A DNA stretch of 64,000 nt from Tethya wilhelma (lineage: Eukaryota > Porifera > Demospongiae > Tethyida > Tethyidae). Position 1 is the first letter of the stretch. Every line of letters starts with the position of its first letter. Position numbers and translations under genes: made by a program. Under the pieces are notes generated by a model. That model had not been told where the DNA came from and ran no database searches. It worked only from the letters and a program-made list of their open reading frames with translations. The stretch spans positions 5,668,161-5,732,160 of the forward strand of contig CAXIPT010000002.1 of NCBI GenBank assembly GCA_964030475.1, given 5' to 3'. This document shows, piece after piece, positions 12,229-22,287 of the stretch.

Positions 12229-12372
12229 CCACCAGAAGCCATTTGGCTTAATTTTCGAATGACCAGTTGAGGAGCATCCGGTGAAGCTATATATATATAT
12301 ATATATATTTGACTGAGGTATAAGTAGTGCTGAGGCAGCTATAAGACTCTCATGCATTATCAAACTGACTTT
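12229..12372 (+). pseudogene. 3' remnant of a fourth beta/gamma-crystallin
   Basis: CCAGAAGCCATTTGG, AATGACCAGTTG and AGGAGCATC match the last codons of copy 1. GTGCTGAGGCAGCT and the bases after it match the 3' flank of copy 1 (9947-9975). An (AT)n tract at 12289-12307 interrupts it. Only the C-terminal 20 or so codons and the 3' UTR survive, and the reading frame is lost. Confidence 0.7.
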
Positions 12373-13222
12373 AATATATTAAATAGAAAAATAACTAGTT
12401 ATTATGTGATAATGTATAATTATATGAGTGTTCAAAGAAATAATTATAACTTGTCAATGACTAAAAGCTATGTCATTATTAAGCTAGGCTGAACTGAAAA
12501 TGTGCCTGCTATTTAAATGGCCAATCTTAGTCATGGTCTGTCTGGTTCAAAATTAAAGTGATAGTATGTAATAATATACATAATCTGGCCATTATCATAT
12601 ACTATTAATTTTAATTTTAATTCAAAATCATTGGAATGACCGTGATTGTGTAAACCTTGATTTGGTATAAAAGATTAAGATCAGGTTGTGTACAAAGATT
12701 AATTATGCTCTGACGATATCATGCGTGATTAGTAATTAGATCAGTCTCAAACATACTCTTAATACGTACAGGAATCACAATAGAGGATCATTAATATTCT
12801 TACATAATAATTATTATGTCATGCATGCATGCATTACCATAGTGCAATTCAAGTTAAGAATCACTATTATGAATCACAAAGAATTTCGTAATAGTAATAT
12901 TATGCACAAGTGGAAACCCTAAAAACTGAAAAGTGCTTCAATATACCTAGTAAATGAATGATGCATATGTATCACACCAAGATTGTTTCTTGGACAAGAA
13001 TGAAGGCCACAAAGTCATAGCTCAAGACAATGTAATGCATGCATGTGGCTGGGTGTATACGGAAATCTACATAATTATATATAAAGAACGTGCATATAAT
13101 TATGCATGCACGTATTATGTTGGCCAACTGAGAGATTAGATTCAGAAGAAATTAACAGGCTTCAAGCCTTCAAACAGCTTGGTTCTTGGACAAGAATGAA
13201 GGCTACAAAGTCATAGCACAAG

Positions 13223-13457
13223 TAATATTTGTACAGTATGAGTATCTAGTGTGTAAGGAGTACAAAACCATACACACTAGATACTCATAGTACAGATGAC
13301 TTGTACCATAGTGGTCACTAAATAAACTCAGCTGATGTACCCTAGGGTAAAACCACCATGTACCCTGGCTTGCTCTTGAGTTACTACTGGTGGTTAGCCA
13401 GTGTACATGGGATATGTAAACTTAGGCGGTACCTTTGAAGTAAGACCTAACTATGGT
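13223..13457. mobile_element. Candidate small insertion with a hairpin
   Basis: Compared with the two sister sequences (12979-13180 and around 10638), about 235 bp are inserted here between direct repeats ACAAG (13218-13222 and 13458-13462). The insert contains a perfect 19-bp inverted repeat, 13237-13255 against 13271-13289, with a 15-nt loop. No coding capacity; class unknown. Confidence 0.45.
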
Positions 13458-13787
13458 ACAAGACTTGCATGTGGCTGGGTCACCCGGTGTATACGGAACA
13501 CTGTAAAGAACATGCATATGCCTGCGTGTATTATCATTATTATGCCATGGCCAAAGAGATTAGATTCAGAAGAAACAGGCTTCAAGCCTTCAAACAGCCC
13601 ATGCAATTATTATCAGTATTTGTATGCAAATGTGTACTGTAATAATAGATTCGAACTAGGCATACATAACTTATACTTGAGTCGGCATACTTCTGAAGAA
13701 TCTGAACACATGTATAGCTATTGTATTTCATTGAACTTCTTGCATAATCAAGGCTTCGTTGAATTAAGATGTCTTCATGCATGAATG

Positions 13788-13798
13788 TAAATATAGGG
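13788..13798 (+). promoter_or_regulatory. Degraded TATA box of crystallin copy 3
   Basis: TAAATATAGGG stands where copy 2 has TATAAAAAGGG; the flanking promoter and 5' UTR align. Reduced promoter strength is inferred. Confidence 0.4.
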
Positions 13799-13908
13799 TG
13801 TGATGTGAGAGTTTTTTCATACAGCTTAGTGATTGAAATTTTATCAAAACTCAATTTCTCAAACTTGAAAACATTCTCAGCAATCATCGTCTGCAAACTG
13901 CACGAACA

Positions 13909-14436
13909 ATGGCCACCAAATTGTAAACGTATGACTTGAACGTTATCATGTACGATAGCTATGGGCTAGCACAAGTGTTTACAGCAGACATGCCCAAAAT
14001 AACTGATGTCAACTTTGTGCAAGCACACTGCAGGAAAGGAGAGTGTATCATCTACGAGGCTTACAACTATGATTCCTGTGACACGAATGAGAAGTACCAA
14101 ATTTTATCCCCAGGGCATGGTGACATTAAGCTCGACTTCCATCCATGGAGCGTTCGCTCGGTGCCATCCTGGGGCAAAGTAGCTATCACCTTGTACGAAA
14201 ACATTGGATACGGTGGCACTGAAACGGTAGTGACAGAATCTGATCACAATTTAAATATTACCTCTGGAGTGTCTGCCATGATCATATCAGGTGGGATATG
14301 GAAGCTCTGCACTCAACCCAATGTTCTAGGACAAAGCAAATTCTTAGGACCAGGGTACTATCCCAACCTAAAGGCCAATAAAGGACTCCCAAGTAATAAG
14401 CTGAAAAGCATCCAGCTTGTTGATTCAGGAAACTGA
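13909..14436 (+). pseudogene. Beta/gamma-crystallin copy 3, stop at codon 6
   Basis: The ancestral start ATGGCCACCAAATTG (13909) is followed at once by TAA at 13924-13926. The intact copy has GAA there, so one G-to-T change created the stop. The rest is open to TGA at 14436 and encodes both domains (KGECIIYEAYNYD, ITLYENIGYGG, LPSNKLKSIQLVD). The next in-frame ATG, at 13948, would drop the first 13 residues and part of the first Greek-key strand. The open frame suggests recent inactivation, a polymorphic null, or low-level use of the downstream start. Confidence 0.8.
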
Positions 14437-14590
14437 TTCAATTATGAAAATGAAGTTGCATGATTTATTGCAATGCAAATTTTATTAAATTAATCTATTA
14501 GTAGCTATATAGACAAACTTGATGTAGCATGACTGATTCTTACGTACGTATAGAATTGTTAAACTTTTAGGCTTTGTCATAGCATAATTA

Positions 14591-15580
14591 TCATACGTAC
14601 GGTAGTACGTATAGTAGGAATGGGCCGTATGTCCCATAGACACAATACAAAATGTTTATGATCATAAAAATCTAGCAAAACAAAATTAAACCTTCAAACT
14701 TGCTCAGAGGCTCTCACTGACAGATTATCAATTGCCTGCAAGGCCTAAAACTCACAAAAACTTTCCTCGGCACTCGTAGAGAGCGATAGTGGGAAGCCAC
14801 CATAGTGCCATTTTTGTTCTGCTAACGTACTTACTTCCTAACTGACTTACTTGAAAAGGATTTCCAGAGAACCAGAATGTGTTGAGCCAACTTTGACAGC
14901 ACAAGGTAAGTCCTTTTCAAGGGAACTAGGTTCCTTGATACTCGTTTTCATCACAAATAAGCCTAAACAAAAACTAGAAAGCTTGAAAATTTAGTATATA
15001 AAATCATGTACTTCAACGTAGCACTCTTCTTGTGGGTAAAGTTCAAAGGTCATTATCCACGTGACATTAACGCGCATGCGCATTAGTAACTCTAGCATTG
15101 TAGTGCATGTAGCTGCTATCTCAAGCTTTTTGTAGGGACTAACCAGTCTCTAATAGTCTTCACACTGTAGTGTTGAAAAAAGTGAATGAACAAGTAGTAA
15201 AAATTTCAAAAAATAAGCAGTGTAGGAATGGGCAGTGCTGTAAAAAGTATTGGAACAAGGTATTTCTCAATTTCGGCACATGACTACTTCATTTTTTTGT
15301 GCTCATGTCTTGGCCTGTAATCTAATCCTGCCTGCCTCGATCTATATACTTTATTCCATTAAGTGATAAGATTGGCAGAATTTGAACCATAATGTGATAT
15401 AGTATGATACTGTTGCTGATAAGCATTCTCAAACCATTAATTTTACAACAATACTTGAGGTATCAAAATGAAGTAGTCATGTGCCGAAATTGAGAAATAC
15501 CTTGTTCCAATACTTTTTACAGCACTGCCCATTCCTACACTGGTTATTTTTTGAAATTTTTACTACTTGTATTATATTAC
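14591..15580. repeat. 1-kb direct repeat, copy 1 (pairs with 19618-20636)
   Basis: Begins near TACGTACGGTAGTACGTA and AGTAGGAATGGGCC and contains TGCTCAGAGGCTCTCACTGA. It ends in the foldback element at 15190-15570. The right copy lies on the other side of the NB-ARC gene at 15690-18875, in the same orientation. The ends AGTAGGAATGGGC and GCCCATTCCTACA form a short inverted repeat, suggesting a non-autonomous DNA element. Confidence 0.8.
15190..15570. mobile_element. Foldback element with 106-bp arms, copy 1
   Basis: Left arm 15190-15295 is the near-perfect inverse of right arm 15465-15570; I see one mismatch. Start is ACAAGTAGTAAAAATTTC, end its complement. The spacer is about 170 bp with no open frame. 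It is nested at the end of the 1-kb repeat. Confidence 0.85.
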
Positions 15581-15689
15581 AGTGTATGTAGTAACTGTTT
15601 TGATTATGATTAGGCAAGTTTTGATTGTATAGCACTGATATTTTCAATTAGTGATTAGAATTTTTTGATAATCATAGTACAAAACCAAC

Positions 15690-18600
15690 CTAATGTTCTG
15701 ATAAAAGTACAATATTATCAAAGCAGTAATGAATCAATGGTCTAATAATTCTAATTATAAAATAATAGCATGCTAGTAAACTAAGACAAATTAAAACTAG
15801 GGAAAGAGTTAGTGTACACATAACAACAAAAAAATCGAGAGGGTGAATATTAAATTTTAAAAATGACAAAAAAATTAATTCAAATTCAAAAAATATATAG
15901 ATATCACACAAACCCATAGAGAATAGTGCACTATATTTCAAAATGCGATGTTTCCACTTGGGGAAATTTGAAACAATTGGATGTAAATACACAACATTTC
16001 CCACCACCAAGGTTATATACAGCACAAGACATGTTGAAAAAATGTATGAAGGGGAAAATAGCTGATTTAATAGTGATGGATTTGCCACAAACACATGTGC
16101 TTTGTCTGGATCCACAAAATATGCATAAAAATCACATAAAATAAGCAGCATACTTGGTAAAAAGAAACGTCCAATTAGTGAAAAAATACCATTTGTAAAT
16201 AAGATAAAACTTATACCAATGTAACAGTGTTCTAGATTCAGTGAAATAATTTTAAGAAAGAGAGAACCAATACTAAGATCTATATTGAAAAAATATGCAC
16301 AAAATTCATACAATGTTAGCAAAAGGATCATTTGCCATAAATAAGGAGAGATCCTTGTAAAGTAACAAGCATACTTTGTAGAGTTCATGCTGCTAGAGAG
16401 ATCTTGAAAATCATTAAATGCATAGTACTGTGCACTTGCACCATGCTGGTCGATCCATGATAGCACATTCTTAGCAGAATCACATGACAGCATATCACAC
16501 TGCTTGTCAGTTTGTAATACCTTTATGATACATCCAAGATTTGAATGACATTTGATGAAACATTTTTGGATAAAAACTTTATTTAAACTATTAAGGTACA
16601 TTCTTGTACAATCACCATATGATGAAAACACCTGGCATATAACTTTTTCCATCTTTTCAATGGTTAGTGTTTGTACAAATTTTTCTAAAATGTCCACTTC
16701 GAGATCAAGAGCTATTCCTTGTTCACTAATTACTAATACAAATGTAGTTAACTCAACTAAGGAACATTCTTCTAAGGGAAGAGCCCGAATCAACTGTATT
16801 AGGTGGTCAATGTTGTGCTTCTCAGTATCAAATTGATGTTTAGTTTCCTTACTCATATAGTGCCCTCCTTTAGTAAAATTCATAAACAACTCAGAGTAGA
16901 AGACACGAAATTTTCGTTCAAAGAATTTTTTATACATAAGAGACCCATTTAACTCACGGAAATATTCTCGTATCAGTTTGTGCATTCTGAAACGACGTTT
17001 GTCAGCATTAAAATACTGCTCTAACAATGAATGCTCTACTAATTTCTCGAGCTCATTTTGTCTAAATTGAGACACAAAGAGTCCAGCTTTAAGATCAAAA
17101 GATCTGGGGAAAAAACATAAATATTGGCCCATAATTTGTAAATCTTCATTTAGATAGCTAAGAGCTGTATTCATAATTGCTCTAAAACGATCCTTTTTGT
17201 TGCTAGGTTTGTCTAAGGTTGAAATGAGACTGTCATTTAGTTCAGTCAATAAGTGATGTACACACTCTTCACCGTTTATGTTGACCAACATTCCAACAAC
17301 TTTGAGTGCCAATGGACATCCACCTACAGACTTACCTAGAGTCTTAGCATCAGAGGATGAAATGTTTGCTATATCCATCAACAGCTTACTTGAAGCATTT
17401 GGATTAAGTTCTCCTACCGGCCAACTTACAAACTGGTCAAAAAGAGCTAGCTTTTCCTGTGAAGTAATAATCAGTTGTAGCTTATCATTTGGTAGTTTTT
17501 CAATTAAAGTCAGAAATGAATCTCTTAAATCACTACTTAAAATGCCATCACAGTTGTCGAGAACAAGTACTGTGTTATTTTCCAGTTTCTGTGCCCAGTC
17601 TACTAGATCATAAAGATATTTTTTGGAACTGTGGGTTTCATTTTGTGTAGTATACAATTTTAAGTCAGTTTGTTGAGAACTTGGTGAGCTAGCATAAGTA
17701 TCAGAAAAAGTGCTCAATGTTAATGAAATAATTTCCCGTCGTTCTAAAGTATCTATATATCTAACTTCAATTCCTCGAGCAAGCAGCCTATTTCCAATGT
17801 GGATAGCTAATGTCGACTTTCCAAAGGCTGGAGGTCCATGAATATTAATGATACGAGTTGGGGTATCAGGGGAAAGTAACTTGGACATAATTGATACCAC
17901 ATCACGTTCTCTCCCAATGAAAGGACCATAGATATTAGGAAGATTACTAGGAAGAATATTGATTTGAGCAACTAATCCAGTTATATCATTTTTGTCACTC
18001 TCTTTTTCAGGACTGTGATAAACAGCAGAGTCTACTAGAAAGTAATACGAGACTGGAATTAGTAGCACAATGATCACAAAAGCAGTAATGAAATTCCTTC
18101 GAACTGTTGTAGTGTGTGAATAGTGTATTTAGTGTATGCTAAACAGAGCAATGTTATGATACAGTATATATGCATGTATGCATGAGCGAAGGCATGATTG
18201 AATATGTGCCACAGTGATAGTTTTCATAGTCAATTATGTGTAAAAAATGCGGGTCTCCTAGCTAGCTGATAAAGCTTGAACTAGGTTATCTCCTTTTAAA
18301 TTTTCAAGTTTATGTCATGTGCCGCTACATTGACAAAATTATTTAATCAGAAATACGTAAAATTAAACGTTTGACCTGGACACATGATTGCCTCAAGAAA
18401 ATCCCCCTATGGTTATCATGCAATGCACACAATTCATACAATAAGAGACTGTATTAATTTTGTAGATTTAATTCTATTATTCTGTATATTACATACCAAA
18501 ATAATGATGAGTCTGCTGATGATGCCAAGGTACTAGTAGTCTCGTGTTCCTCACCCTCTTCACGACCTTCTCAGCCAAATCTCTTCTGCCAATTTTCAAG

Positions 18601-18875
18601 AACCCCTCCACTAGTTTGAGGTAAGTAGCCTCCATTCCACACTTCTCTCTCCATTTTCTCAATAAAGCCAACTTTCTACTTTGACTGAAATGTTCCTCTT
18701 CTCTTATGTCCTCCACATCTTTCTGCTCAAGGCCTATAAAATGAGCTAATGTCTCCCATTTGCTCAATTCAAGAGCTATTTCTTTAGCAATTTCTTCAGA
18801 GCAAGGTTTATCTAGTTCTTTTTGATGAATTTTGAAAGTAGCAAGAAGAATTTTCAGCTGTTCTTGCATCTCCAT
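15690..18875 (-). CDS. Death-TM-NB-ARC-multi-TM protein 1
   Basis: Two exons, 18497-18875 and 15690-18103, donor GTATGT and acceptor CAG, phase 1, joining to 930 aa. Residues 1-115 form a Death domain ([50 protein letters not shown]). A transmembrane helix follows at about 133-152 (FVIIVLLIPVSYYFLV). NB-ARC begins at about 185 with FIGRERD; P-loop GPPAFGKST at 216, Walker B VLVLDNCD near 306, TSQEK sensor, GGCPLAL. The winged-helix end carries MHKLIREYF, MHD-like with Lys for Asp. A conserved Cys-rich stretch follows (KCFIKCHSNLGC, CDMLSCDS), then four to six hydrophobic segments to the C-terminus. No leucine-rich or WD repeats are visible. Signalling through Death-domain adaptors is inferred from the family. 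Confidence 0.85.
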
Positions 18876-19088
18876 AAAAATTTTGCTGAGCTCAGAAAAG
18901 GAGGGCGGATCCCGGATCCGGAGGCTGAAAAATCACGTGACAGCTAGACCACCCCCGCCCACTTTCTGACCCATGATCTTCTTTTGGCTACAAGAACAAT
19001 AAGACTTGTGAAATAAATACAAACTGATGTATGCAAAATTAATAAGCTTTAAAATTATTAAATCTAAAACTGATGATCATGCCTGAGT

Positions 19089-19477
19089 GAGTACAGTCGG
19101 CTCCACACAAGCACAAGGCTCAGTTAAACCAACCAAATAAATTTGAGTACAGTCGGCTCCACACGAGCACAAGGCTCAGTTAAACCAACCGAATTAGTTG
19201 AGTATACAGTTGGCTCCACACGAGCATAAGGCTCAGTTAAACCAACCGAATTAGTTGGGTATTAATACAGTCGGCTCCACACAAGCACAAGGCTCAGTTA
19301 AACCAACCAAATAAATTTGAGTACAGTCAGCTCCACACGAGCACAAGGCTCAGTTAAACCAACCGAATTAGTTTGAGTACAGTCAGCTCCACACGAGCAC
19401 AAGGCTCAGTTAAACCAACCAAATAAATTTGAGTACAGTCCGCTCCACACGAGCACAAGGCTCAGTTAAACCAACCC
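19089..19477. repeat. 56-bp satellite, seven units
   Basis: Tandem units of GAGTACAGTCGGCTCCACAC, then GAGCACAAGGCTCAGTTAAA and CCAACC, separated by variable AAATAAATT or GAATTAGTT tails. Units differ by a few bases. Confidence 0.95.
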
Positions 19478-19617
19478 AAAATAGACATGATACAATTAGA
19501 ATCACTTACTAGTGAAATAGTAGTCAAGATTGACCCTTTCAGTGTTGTCAAGCCGGCAGACGTTAAATTACTGATATTTTAAGGCACATGCCACAAATTC
19601 TCAGTATACTATGTGTA

Positions 19618-20636
19618 AATCATACGTACGGTAGTACGTATAGTAGGAATGGGCCGAATGTCCCATAGGCACAATACAAAATGTTTATGATCATAAAAAT
19701 TTAACCAAACAAAATTGAGTCTTCAAACTTGCTCAGAGGCTCTCACTGACAGATTATCAACTGCATGCAAGGCCTAAAACTCACAGAAACTTTTCTCTGC
19801 ACTCGTAGAGAGAGCTGGTGGGAAGCCACAATAATGCCATTTTTGTTCTGCTAACTTACGTACGTACGTACTTACTTCCTAACTGACTTACTTGAAAAGC
19901 ATTTCCAGAGAACCAGAATGCGCTGAGCCAACTCTGACAGCACAAAGTAAGTTCTTTTCATAGGTACTACATTCCTTGATACTCGTTTTAATCACAAATA
20001 AGCCTAAACAAAAACTAGAAAGCTTTGAAACTGAGAGTATAAATTCATGTACTTGAATGCAGCCATCTTCTTGTAGAGTTCAAAGGTCATTGATTATCCA
20101 CGTGGCATTATTATGCGCATGCGCATTAGCTACCCTAGCAGCCAATGTATATAGCTTCTACTCAGATAACTTTTTGTAGGGACTAACCAGTCTCCGATAG
20201 TCTCCTCACTGTAGTGTTGAAAAAAGTGAATGAACAAGTAGTAAAAATTTCAAAAAATAAGCAGTGTAGGAATGGGCAGTGCGGTAAAAAGTATTGGAAC
20301 AAGGATGGTCTCAATTTCGGCACATGACTACTTCATTTTTGTGCCCAAGTCTTGGCCAGTAATTTAATCCTGCCTGCCATAGTTTGTTCCACTTATTAGC
20401 TTAGTGATAAGATTGGTAGAAATTTGAACCATTAGTATGTGATGCATACTGATTAGCTATTCAAGTATGCAGATCATTCTGTGAACCATTTACGACAATT
20501 ATCAATGAGGGATCAAAAATGAAAATGAAGTAGTCATGTGCCGAAATTGAGACCATCCTTGTTCCAATACTTTTTACCGCACTGCCCATTCCTACACTGC
20601 TTATTTTTTGAAATTTTTACTACTTGTTATATTAAG
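19618..20636. repeat. 1-kb direct repeat, copy 2
   Basis: Partner of 14591-15580 with many small substitutions and indels, same orientation, ending in a foldback at 20235-20627. Together the copies bracket NB-ARC gene 1. Confidence 0.8.
20235..20627. mobile_element. Foldback element with 106-bp arms, copy 2
   Basis: Arms 20235-20340 and 20522-20627 are inverse copies. Where this element differs from the one at 15190-15570 within the arms, both arms carry the same change. Confidence 0.85.
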
Positions 20637-21236
20637 TATACCTTTTGACTTTATTTTATCCACATCATGGCAGGTTGAGCTCCAAACAATCTCTCCTAGT
20701 TAGCTAGCTGGACATCTTCAAGTTAGAAAAACAGCCCTGAAAATTTTTAACCGCCAAAACTGTGGTCAAGGTTAAAGTTCACTGTGGTTAGATCAAAAGT
20801 CATTGCATCCTCTGCATTGCATCACATGACATTGTAGAGTAAACCAATAAAAATTATGGCTTCCATGAATTGATGAGTAAAAAAAAACTTTAAAGCTGAG
20901 CTGCATGCTTTGGCAAAGTCAAGTACTGACAAGCTATTCCGTGACTACACATGCCCATTGAATGACTAAGTAGTGACTGTACTGTTGGGCATTGATGCAT
21001 GATTTAGCACTAGCTAAACAATTATCATAGTACTATGATACACAATTAGAGCATATAATTGGGCTACATAATATGTATCTGCCAGTACACACACGCAGTC
21101 GGTAAATCATGCATAATATTATACCCAATATGCAATAAATGTGCTCAGCATGTTTGATTAGCTATACATAATTTTTCTGTGGCTCAGTGGAAACAAACTG
21201 CATGGTGAATATATCAAGGATTTGAGGATTTGTATA

Positions 21237-21470
21237 AGCATTCTTCAACTGCTATGGAAACATGATGTTTTGTGCTTCAACATGATAATAGCAGTGTGGA
21301 AATAAACTTCCAACTTTAAGCATACTTCACCTGCTATAGAAACATGATGTTTCGTGTTTCAACATGATATTAGCAGTGTGGAAATAAACATTAAGAATTT
21401 AAGCATAGTTCAACTGCTATGAAAATATGGTGTTTCATGTTTCAGCATATTATAAGCAGTGTGGAAAGAT
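21237..21470. repeat. 82-bp tandem repeat, three hairpin-forming units
   Basis: Units start at about 21237, 21319 and 21402. In the first, ACTGCTAT is complemented by ATAGCAGT about 40 bases later, and an inner AACAT/ATGTT pair could extend the stem. Units two and three keep this only in part. Confidence 0.6.
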
Positions 21471-21659
21471 AGAATGAATATTTCAGTTGTTGTTCACCAT
21501 GTTTCAGCAGTACTGAAATACAGCAAGCGGAAACAGGAAGTTGAAAAATGCTGAAATTTATGACATGATATTTAAGCAAATTTCCGCACAAGAGAAAGCA
21601 ACAGTAAATTTACAATTTTTCACTGTGAGACAAACTAAAACAAGCTAGTGAAACTGCAC

Positions 21660-21925
21660 ACACACGAACAAAAAGCTCGAGAGGATGAGTATACATAATG
21701 AAATTTTAAAAATGACCAAAACATTAGCACCAATTCAAAAAAAAAAAAAAATAGAGGTGACACAGACCCATAGAGAATACAGCACTATATTAAATAATAG
21801 TATTTAATATAGTGCTATAATTTCCACTTGGGAAAACTTGAAGCAATTGGATGCCAGTATATTTGCAACATTCCCTACAACCAAGGTTACATACAGAACA
21901 AGAAGTGTTGAAAAATGTATGAAGG
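21660..21925 (-). pseudogene. C-terminal fragment of an NB-ARC family gene
   Basis: On the minus strand it encodes FSTLLVLYVTLVVGNV and, after a break, SAVFSMGLC. These match FSTCLVLYITLVVGNVV and SALFSMGLC of gene 1 (region 15830-16060). A palindrome built on AGCACTATATTAAATA and its inverse interrupts the match, and a poly-A run follows. No Death or NB-ARC part accompanies it. Confidence 0.75.
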
Positions 21926-22287
21926 TGAAAGTATAATAATATATAGTTATTTTAATAATTTGACCATCTAAAAGTTTTGTTTGCCAGAGTCCCACTTATA
22001 ATGGCAAAAATTTATTTCTGAATCATTTGAGTTTTTGGAACTTAATATGCTTTATCATGTAGTTATAATATTATAGTATTAGTTATGATCTTAATCATTC
22101 ATTATAATTATTATAATAATAGTACATGCATCTAACCACTTATAATTTGTGATTAATACTGTCAATTGTAATAATTAATGTCATGCATTCACTGTAAGCT
22201 AGCAGCTGCTGTAATTCCTGTAAATCAATCATGATCATAAATTAAAAATTTATTCATCTCATGAAAATACAAAAATTAATATAGTTA

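Larger units (their letters stand above)
18876..21659. other. Repeat-rich intergenic region upstream of NB-ARC gene 1
   Basis: No gene recognised. It contains the gene 1 promoter side with GGATCCCGGATCC near 18907, the 56-bp satellite, the second 1-kb repeat with its foldback, and the 82-bp hairpin repeats, listed separately. Confidence 0.5.

Noticed and set aside
15926..16836. Plus-strand frames antisense to NB-ARC gene 1 (and 17278-17613, 23717-24088, 51905-52222)
   Set aside because: They mirror the coding frame of the minus-strand genes and show no features of their own.
19089..19477. A CRISPR-like array
   Set aside because: Units are contiguous 56-bp copies without unique spacers, in a eukaryotic intergenic region: an ordinary satellite.
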